From contig JACRJN010000100.1 of NCBI GenBank assembly GCA_016235675.1, positions 1 through 39,220 of the forward strand: a stretch of 39,220 nucleotides of DNA, given 5' to 3'. The translations under genes were made by a program, and so were the position numbers. Below the pieces are notes generated by a model. It ran no database searches, was not told the DNA's origin, and saw only the letters and a list, made by a program, of their open reading frames with translations. This DNA comes from Candidatus Schekmanbacteria bacterium (GTDB lineage Bacteria > SZUA-182). Positions within the stretch are counted from its first letter, which is position 1. Each line of letters begins with the position of its first letter. This document shows, one piece after another, positions 33,039-39,220 of the stretch.

Positions 33039-36000
33039 TCAGAGTTCATTTACATCATACAGATAAATCCGTTTGATAATATCCTGATACTCCTGGGGGA
33101 TATGGGGATGGTTGATGGGGGCGGCTTGTTTCTGGTCAGCGGACAATTTTTGATCGACCTCTAATTTGGTGACCGGATTGCGGGATTCCAGCGGGATGTT
33201 TTGCAGGTCTTTCCCCTGGTCGGGCAGATCGCTGCTTTTTAGCGGGACTTTAACGGTGTCATTTAGTTTATTGAAGTCTTTATTGTAAACGATCGGGACA
33301 TTACTTCCCGGCGCTTGCGGTTCGGCCAAGACCTTTACCGGGCGCGGGGCCTCCCCTCCGCTGGGAAGGCCCAATTCCATGCGCGGGTCGCTTTTCAGTT
33401 CAGGCTGTTTGGTGGTGGTGGTCTCCCTTTTGGCAGTTTTGGTATTGGCTTTGGAAAGACTGCTTTGCGGCAAGGTTTCTGAGGGGGTTTGCACCAGTTT
33501 TTCCCGATACTTTTTCACCCGCTTCATGATCTTTTCGAAAACCTCAGGGGAGGCTAAATTCTCTTCCATGGGATAAGCGTTATCAATATCTTCGGAAATG
33601 GGAACGCCGCTCACCCCCCGTCCGTTATCGCCGTCGTCGGAGGTGCCTTTGCTGAACAATGACTGGCGATTTTTGCCGCCCTGTCCCTTGCTGGTGGCGG
33701 AAACAATCTTTTCGTCGCGTGAGGCGTTCTTGGAGAAATCTTTCAGGCTGTACTTGCCCATCTTTTGCTGTTGATCCATCAAATCATCCAAAAAAGTATC
33801 GATGGATTGCAGGGCGGCCTGGCGTTTCATCTCCTGCATACTCTCCTGCTCGTTTAATTCGCCGGACGATTGGTGTTCAGACTGCTTTCGGGCGGCCTTT
33901 ACGCTTGGACGCAAAGTGGGATCGAGCGCCTTTTGCTGTGCAGGAGAATCCTTCATTTTCTGGCCCAATCCCTTCAATTGATCGGCAATTTGCAGCAAAC
34001 GATCGGAATCAAAAGCTTTTTGCAGCCCCAATTCCAGTTTTTTGATGGCTTTCCCGCTGGGAAGATTGGCGTCGGCGCTGGCGGCTCCATCGGCAATCTG
34101 GCGATCCCCCATATTTCCCAATTCCATGTTGCCTAATTTGTTGGCATATTGAGCTAATTGCGGCAATATCTGATTGAGCGGGGTGTTTTTAATATCCATT
34201 TTAGTGCCCTTCCCCATTTGACCTTTATCGCTGCCTCGATCTTGATTTTGATCTCGGTCTTGACCTTGCTCTTGCTCTTGCTCTTGCTCTTGCTTTTGAT
34301 TAGGTTCCCTAGCTGTCGGGTTTTTGGATATTTTTTGGGCTATTTTCAGCAGATCATCGGATACCGTTTTCAGGTTGGCGCCCTCCTGCTCGGTCAGATT
34401 CTTTTTCGATGCCTGACGCAGGGAGGATGCGATGGAATCTAGCTGCAAACCGACATCCTTTAAATTCAATTCCCCGCGGTGTTCGCTGATGCGGTTTAAT
34501 AACTGCTGCAATTTCTTGCCGCCCTCCTGCACCGCATTCTGGGCGGCGCTTTTGGCTTCCGGGGCAAAGGAGGCTTTGGCCTTGCCGAGTCCCATATTAT
34601 ATTTAACATCGCTCAATTCATCGGAAAGCTTGACCAGTTCCTGAGCGGCCTTTTGGATTTGCTCCGGGTCGTCGCTGGTGGCGATGGTCTGGCTCAATTC
34701 CTCCAGCCGATGCGCATCCCGCCGGTTGAGCATTTCCTGGCGCTGCCGGTCGTCGATGCCTTGAGTTAAAATATCCTCCTTGAGGGCCTTCTTCAACATG
34801 TCCGCAGTACGTTCGACCTGCGTAGCGTATTTTCTGACCCCTTTGCCTTCCTGCCAGCCCAAGGCGTCGGCCTTATCCCCCATGGTTTTCAGCTTGGCCG
34901 CATAGAGTGAAAGCTCCAGAGAATAACCGTCCAGTTTTTGGGGGTCTTGCTCTTTATTTATCTTCTGGCTTACGTCCTGAATCTTTTCCCCCTGGCGTTT
35001 CACCCCTTCTTTGAGAATGGCTACCGTTTGATCGCTGCGTTTAGGGGTAAGCTGATACAAATCCTGGGAAAAATCGAGGATTTCCTTAGATAATTTTTTG
35101 GCCTCTTCCGGACTTTTAGTTTTTTGCAGCCGGTCGTTCATCTTCTGTAGGTTGGCTAAACCGTTCTTGACTTCTTTAGGCAGGGGAACGGCTTCCCGCT
35201 TCTTCAGCAAATCCCGGTTATTTCCGGTTTTCATCTCCCCCAACTCAGGATAAACCAGGTTGCTACCTGAGGGTGTGGCCGCACCCTGCAAGCCGTCGGC
35301 GCTTTGGGTGATAAACTGCTCGCCGACCTTTTTCCCCGGTTTTACCTCCGACCCCATGAGCATAATATTTTCCATGCCGTTTTGTTCCATTTTTTTGGAC
35401 AGGTTAATCATCTCCTGGGTGATTTCCTTGATTTTTACGTTCTGGGTCGTACCCGTCATGGATGTGCGCAACTTGGCGAATTCAGCGGCAATCTGGGTAT
35501 AGCTGTTGTTTCCTGTGGATAAACCGGCAGGGGTTTTGTCCGTCTGGGGAATTTGGTCGTCTTTGGCCAGCCCGCCATCTTTTTTGATTTGCTTATAGCT
35601 ATCCAATTGGTTGGGCAGTTTGGTATTTTCCGGCTGCGTTTTGTTGTTGATTCCGCCCGCATCTTTTTTGGAACTATAGGGAACATTCTTCAGATTTTGG
35701 CCGGGATTGTCTCCCGGCCCTGCTTTATCCACGTCTTGGCCTGCCGGGACCGATTTATTCACGGCTTGTGCTTCCGACGGCATGGCTTGTGCCAATTGCA
35801 GGCTGACATTTTCCAAGTCCTTTGACAGGCTGCTTAGCTGTTTAGTAATCTGGCTCATTTCGTTGGGAGCCATGGGGCGATCCATGGCCGTTTTGATCTG
35901 CTGCAATCCCCGGCGCTGCTGATTAATGAAATCCTGAGCCGACGGGGTTCCTCCAGTAAGGTTATTCATGTTCATAGAATTGCCGTCGGGCAATTGGCCC

Positions 36001-39000
36001 TGGCGCATCAGGGAAAGCCGCTTTTGCGGGTCGGGCTGGAAGTTATTTTGGTTCTCCGGCAGGCCGGTTTCCAGGGAGATATTGGTAATCGACTGATGAT
36101 TCGGTTGATGTGTCGGTAACTTCTGCAATCTTATGCCGGCTGTGTCCTGCACCGAATTTTCCGGGCTTTGACCGTTGATGGCTACGGCATCCTGTTTGCC
36201 GCTGCCTGTACCGCCGCTGAAGGTTTCGCTTTTACCGAGGTCGACGTCTCGTTTCGTATCCTTGTCTTTAGTTCCGTTGTTTTGGGTATCGGTCAGAAGG
36301 GTCTGCAATTCATTGGATACCGCGGCGGTAAGCTTTTGATATTCGTTGGCCGGATCGGGGGTTTGGCTCAGACCGGGAGCGGTTTTCCCGCCGGGAGCGG
36401 CATTAACGGCCAGGTTTTTGTTCATAAAGCCCCTCAGCCCCTGCTTGGCCTTTTCCGAAACATCCACTCCTTGCGGATTGGAGACCATCATCATTTGACC
36501 GGCCAATAATTCCAGTTTTTGCGCGCTTACTTTGATCTTGTCCTGCACCTCGTCTTTAAAAGGGGCGACAGGCGGCGGTTGCGGCAGTTTACTTTCATCC
36601 TGCCATTTTTGGATGTACCACTCGTAAAATTCATCGGGCAGTGCGTTTAGCTGAGATTTCGGGGCAACTTCTATATTCCGCGGATTCATGCGGGTCGCGA
36701 TAAACTGGTCTCCCATCCCCTCAAAATTCTGGGGAGGGTTGATGTTTTTACCGGCGGCTTTTTGCTGATTGGCGGAATTTCCCCTTTGCACTTTGGTAGT
36801 GGAATCCTGGGGAATATCGCCCAGTTTCCTGAGTTCCGAAGATAAGCCGTCCAGTTTTTGGGCGGCTGTTTTTACATCCTTAAGCAAATCGGCAGAAGGT
36901 GTTTGCCCAAGCTGTTTTCCCTGGGAATAATCCTGATTAGGGTTATTCAACAAGTCGTTTTTGTCTCCGGAAAGGGTATTGTCTTTACCATCTTTGGGCA
37001 GTTTGCGCTTCAGTTCATCTGAAGTGCGGTCTTCCCGCGCGGCCTGCTGGTCATCATAATATCCGGTTTGGGGGTTATCTCCTGCCGTGGTTTTGTCGCC
37101 TATTTTCTCCGGCTCCAGACCGGTGGAGGTTTTGGCGCTTTGATCCTGGTTGTAATTAAAGCCGCGCTGCGCCTGGTTTTGGTTGCTGCCGGTATCCGGA
37201 CGATCCTCAGGTGTAGTTTCCCCTTTGTTTTGGGCATCAGGTTTCTTGGCCAAGCTGGCCGCCTGTTTATTATCAGGCTGCTTGCCGATATTAGGGTTAT
37301 CAGCATCCGCCGGTTTTATCCCGCGGCTTTTTCCTTCTTGGGATTGCGGTTGTTTGTCGTTTTTGTCGCCGCCGAATATATTGTCCAATAACTTGCTTAT
37401 CAAATTACCGCTTTGCTTTTCCGAATTTGCCGCGCCGCCGCCTGTCGGGTTTTGAGCACCGGGAGGGGTCTTGCCTGCCTGGTTTGGATTGCCGGAATTC
37501 GTTTCGCTGTCGGATTTATATTGATTCATGGTATTTTTGAGCTTATCGTATTTATCCCCCTTCGACATGGCAGCCAGGCGATTCTCACCGCCTCCCTGAT
37601 TTGGGGCGCCGCTGGAATTTGGGGCGGGTTTGTCCTTAGTGTCGGCGCCTCCGGTACCGCTTTTCCCGCCGCCTCCGGTTTCAGCTTTTTGCTGATTGGC
37701 TGTATTGAGCAGATCCATGGCCATCTGATGCAGTTGCCTGGAGATGTCGCCTTTAAGCTGATCGGAGGGCGTATCCATCGGATCGAAAGGTATGGGGGTT
37801 TTGTTGCTGATCGGAGGCAGAGCCGGTTCGCGCGCGGACAGGGCTTTTTGTTTTTGGGCGGGCGGGTCATCTTTGGGGGTTAATTTAGCCAATTCATTAG
37901 CCACCAGGGCTTTTAAAAGATTAGGCTTCGACGACGACGGTTTATTGGCGACTTTTACCGCTCCTTGTACCGCGGCGTCTTTATTGGAGACGATGCTTAC
38001 CGGTTTTTTTTTACTCAGATCGATTAATTCATCCCCCAATTTTTGTAATGAGGGAACGATTTTTTCCGCCAGTTCGGAATCATTGTCCCGGGCTATTTCC
38101 AGGCTGAGCTTTTGTAAACCCTTGCCTTCTTCCTCCAATAAATTATTCAAGGGCAATTTATTGGCCAGTAGGTTTTTAGTTGAGGAATCGGAGACTGTTT
38201 TCAGATAATTTTTCAGTTTATTTCTCAATTGCGGCAAGGCGAAAGCGCTGGAAAAGGATACCCCGCCTGCCAGCACTAAGGGAAAGATGAAATTGGAAAG
38301 TCCGGGACTGGGAAAGCGGTGAGGAAAGACCAATTCCGGTTTGAAGCGTTTTAATTTTTCTATTATCCGCTGTGCCAAAACCAGATAAAGCGGGGAGGGA
38401 TTTTCGGCGTTTTTATTGTCCCATAAGGTCAATAAGCCTTCTTTTAACTGCATACGGTTGTCGATTAGTGAAATCACCTGGCGGGGGGTATGGAATTTCA
38501 CCCGAAAATAGTGGATAGTATAGATATAACTGTAACCGATAAAGCATAACAAGGTAGCCCCGTCTATAAAAGGCAGGCGGGTAATCAGATATTCCCTCCC
38601 AAATAATAAGAGGAGGAAAAGGGAGGCGCCTACCGCAAGAATGCTGAAGCTGGTTTTTTCCAACTCCAACAATCTTGCGCGCCAATAGGTTTTGCCGATA
38701 TGGGTTTGAACCGGGGCTAAGTTAATCGGGGCATCGGGTTTAGATTTAGCGGATTTTTCGGCTAGCGATTTATACCCCCAGATACTGACCAGTACATAAA
38801 TAAGTGAAGGGGCAAGCCAGCCGAGCAGCAATCCGCCCATAAACCAATCATTCCAGAGATTATGCTGCCGCTGGTATACGGACAGGAAATCAACCCCTTT
38901 AAAAAGGATGCTCATCAGATTATAAAGCAAGTTCATGCCGAAAGCGGTTAATGCAGGGCTAAACCAGGTGCGGAGAATCCACCAAAATGCCGCTAGAATT

Positions 39001-39062
39001 ACCAGGGATGACATGGAGATGATGATTGATTTTTGTGTTTTTCCGGATATGTTGAAACGCAT
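33039..39062 (-). CDS. Giant membrane-anchored Q/K/N/S-rich protein, possibly DUF4175-like
   Basis: A 2007-residue protein. Predicted membrane segments lie at about 13-33, 73-97, 140-157, 166-186 and 257-276. Between the last two is VISLIDNRMQLKEGLLTLWD, which resembles the (I/V)DRRLxLKxRLxT motif of large proteins in MoxR/BatA-type operons (DUF4175 and relatives). Residues about 330-700 are low-complexity and probably disordered. About 715-1720 hold a series of amphipathic helical modules of the form L..L...(S/D)PE......EL..LS..L. Residues about 1580-1610 are an EQ/DQ-rich tract encoded by a hexanucleotide repeat. The protein ends IPQEYQDIIKRIY, similar to the (I/V)PxEYRDLVxxYF tail of such proteins. 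Start ATG 39062; the ribosome-binding site is weak. No enzyme motif was found, so a scaffold or envelope-spanning role is only inferred. Confidence 0.8.
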   Translation of the reverse strand: MRFNISGKTQKSIIISMSSLVILAAFWWILRTWFSPALTAFGMNLLYNLMSILFKGVDFLSVYQRQHNLWNDWFMGGLLLGWLAPSLIYVLVSIWGYKSLAEKSAKSKPDAPINLAPVQTHIGKTYWRARLLELEKTSFSILAVGASLFLLLLFGREYLITRLPFIDGATLLCFIGYSYIYTIHYFRVKFHTPRQVISLIDNRMQLKEGLLTLWDNKNAENPSPLYLVLAQRIIEKLKRFKPELVFPHRFPSPGLSNFIFPLVLAGGVSFSSAFALPQLRNKLKNYLKTVSDSSTKNLLANKLPLNNLLEEEGKGLQKLSLEIARDNDSELAEKIVPSLQKLGDELIDLSKKKPVSIVSNKDAAVQGAVKVANKPSSSKPNLLKALVANELAKLTPKDDPPAQKQKALSAREPALPPISNKTPIPFDPMDTPSDQLKGDISRQLHQMAMDLLNTANQQKAETGGGGKSGTGGADTKDKPAPNSSGAPNQGGGENRLAAMSKGDKYDKLKNTMNQYKSDSETNSGNPNQAGKTPPGAQNPTGGGAANSEKQSGNLISKLLDNIFGGDKNDKQPQSQEGKSRGIKPADADNPNIGKQPDNKQAASLAKKPDAQNKGETTPEDRPDTGSNQNQAQRGFNYNQDQSAKTSTGLEPEKIGDKTTAGDNPQTGYYDDQQAAREDRTSDELKRKLPKDGKDNTLSGDKNDLLNNPNQDYSQGKQLGQTPSADLLKDVKTAAQKLDGLSSELRKLGDIPQDSTTKVQRGNSANQQKAAGKNINPPQNFEGMGDQFIATRMNPRNIEVAPKSQLNALPDEFYEWYIQKWQDESKLPQPPPVAPFKDEVQDKIKVSAQKLELLAGQMMMVSNPQGVDVSEKAKQGLRGFMNKNLAVNAAPGGKTAPGLSQTPDPANEYQKLTAAVSNELQTLLTDTQNNGTKDKDTKRDVDLGKSETFSGGTGSGKQDAVAINGQSPENSVQDTAGIRLQKLPTHQPNHQSITNISLETGLPENQNNFQPDPQKRLSLMRQGQLPDGNSMNMNNLTGGTPSAQDFINQQRRGLQQIKTAMDRPMAPNEMSQITKQLSSLSKDLENVSLQLAQAMPSEAQAVNKSVPAGQDVDKAGPGDNPGQNLKNVPYSSKKDAGGINNKTQPENTKLPNQLDSYKQIKKDGGLAKDDQIPQTDKTPAGLSTGNNSYTQIAAEFAKLRTSMTGTTQNVKIKEITQEMINLSKKMEQNGMENIMLMGSEVKPGKKVGEQFITQSADGLQGAATPSGSNLVYPELGEMKTGNNRDLLKKREAVPLPKEVKNGLANLQKMNDRLQKTKSPEEAKKLSKEILDFSQDLYQLTPKRSDQTVAILKEGVKRQGEKIQDVSQKINKEQDPQKLDGYSLELSLYAAKLKTMGDKADALGWQEGKGVRKYATQVERTADMLKKALKEDILTQGIDDRQRQEMLNRRDAHRLEELSQTIATSDDPEQIQKAAQELVKLSDELSDVKYNMGLGKAKASFAPEAKSAAQNAVQEGGKKLQQLLNRISEHRGELNLKDVGLQLDSIASSLRQASKKNLTEQEGANLKTVSDDLLKIAQKISKNPTAREPNQKQEQEQEQEQGQDRDQNQDRGSDKGQMGKGTKMDIKNTPLNQILPQLAQYANKLGNMELGNMGDRQIADGAASADANLPSGKAIKKLELGLQKAFDSDRLLQIADQLKGLGQKMKDSPAQQKALDPTLRPSVKAARKQSEHQSSGELNEQESMQEMKRQAALQSIDTFLDDLMDQQQKMGKYSLKDFSKNASRDEKIVSATSKGQGGKNRQSLFSKGTSDDGDNGRGVSGVPISEDIDNAYPMEENLASPEVFEKIMKRVKKYREKLVQTPSETLPQSSLSKANTKTAKRETTTTKQPELKSDPRMELGLPSGGEAPRPVKVLAEPQAPGSNVPIVYNKDFNKLNDTVKVPLKSSDLPDQGKDLQNIPLESRNPVTKLEVDQKLSADQKQAAPINHPHIPQEYQDIIKRIYLYDVNEL
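34265..34294. repeat. Hexanucleotide tandem repeat (CTTGCT)x5 inside the giant gene
   Basis: Five perfect tandem CTTGCT units, read as (EQ)-type codons on the minus strand. As the unit is six bases, changes in copy number would alter length without shifting the frame. Confidence 0.95.
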
Positions 39063-39079
39063 TTTTCGATAAGCCTTTT

Positions 39080-39136
39080 TTAGTCTCTTACGACTTCAAT
39101 CTTGACAAAACTTGAGCAAAATCTCTTGCAACTTCA
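39080..39136 (-). promoter_or_regulatory. About 55-bp conserved element upstream of the giant gene
   Basis: On the minus strand it reads TTTTGCTCAAGTTTTGTCAA, then TGAAGTC and AGAGACTAA, ending about 18 nt before the ATG at 39062. The same sequence with a few changes is at 23079-23135. It contains TTGTCA, a possible -35, but no convincing -10. It could be a leader or promoter element, or a piece of an unrecognised repeat. The remaining bases to 39220 hold a CACAGAAACACGGAA repeat-like fragment. Confidence 0.5.
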
Positions 39137-39220
39137 ATAATTGTCGCTAGTTATATTAACCACAGAAACACGGAATTATAGAGACACGGAAAGGACAAAA
39201 AACATTAATTTCTTTTTCCG

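Noticed and set aside
37413-37883. Long plus-strand open frames opposite the giant gene
   Set aside because: They are shadows of the biased codon composition of the minus-strand gene; no ribosome-binding sites or recognisable domains.

Overview
This window looks like chromosomal DNA from an uncultured Gram-negative bacterium with moderate GC. The Gram-negative call rests on two LptF/LptG-type lipopolysaccharide-export permeases, MurJ and an S1 protein with six S1 domains. IspH indicates the non-mevalonate isoprenoid route. An Hsp20/CDC48 pair of archaeal flavour, a very large MoxR-operon-style membrane protein and dense intergenic palindromes would suit a candidate-phylum or Planctomycetes/Desulfobacterota-like genome, but I cannot assign a phylum from sequence alone. 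The run of 13 C at the left edge suggests a contig end.

Layout. (1) 300-14798, plus strand: a small unknown protein, valS, nadC, lptF, rmuC, lptG, thiC, an exported beta-helix protein, murJ and an exported phosphodiesterase of the alkaline phosphatase superfamily. (2) 15165-18319, minus strand: aroA, an orphan D12-class adenine methyltransferase, a BrnT-like toxin with its antitoxin, and a frameshifted gene for a small secreted protein. (3) 18650-28583, minus strand: sppA, rpsA, ispH, two tandem paralogous multi-membrane GT-C-like proteins, and polX coupled to the second of them. (4) 28645-29039: remnant of an IS66-like transposase split by a 159-bp MITE-like element. (5) 29346-32729, plus strand: a conserved unknown protein, Hsp20 and a CDC48-type double AAA ATPase. 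(6) 33039-39062, minus strand: a 2007-residue membrane-anchored, Q/K/N/S-rich protein.

Genes that work together. LptF and LptG are the expected permease pair for LPS transport, although rmuC lies between them. aroA, the methyltransferase and the toxin-antitoxin pair are packed within 1-12 nt of each other. ispH and rpsA are neighbours, as in several clostridial-type genomes. polX and the 559-residue membrane protein share one base. Hsp20 and CDC48 form a protein-quality-control pair.

The most distinctive feature is what lies between the genes. Almost every gap is filled by small palindromic or MITE-like repeats of at least eight families, often nested. One family (here J) has two full copies of exactly 159 bp, each flanked by a perfect 8-bp direct repeat. 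Removing one copy restores a transposase reading frame; the other replaced a TAG stop by TGA without changing the protein. Another family (E) has two copies with the same flanks but opposite interiors. Repeat edges supply start codons, stop codons or C-terminal codons of several genes. No rRNA, tRNA, CRISPR array or riboswitch was recognised.
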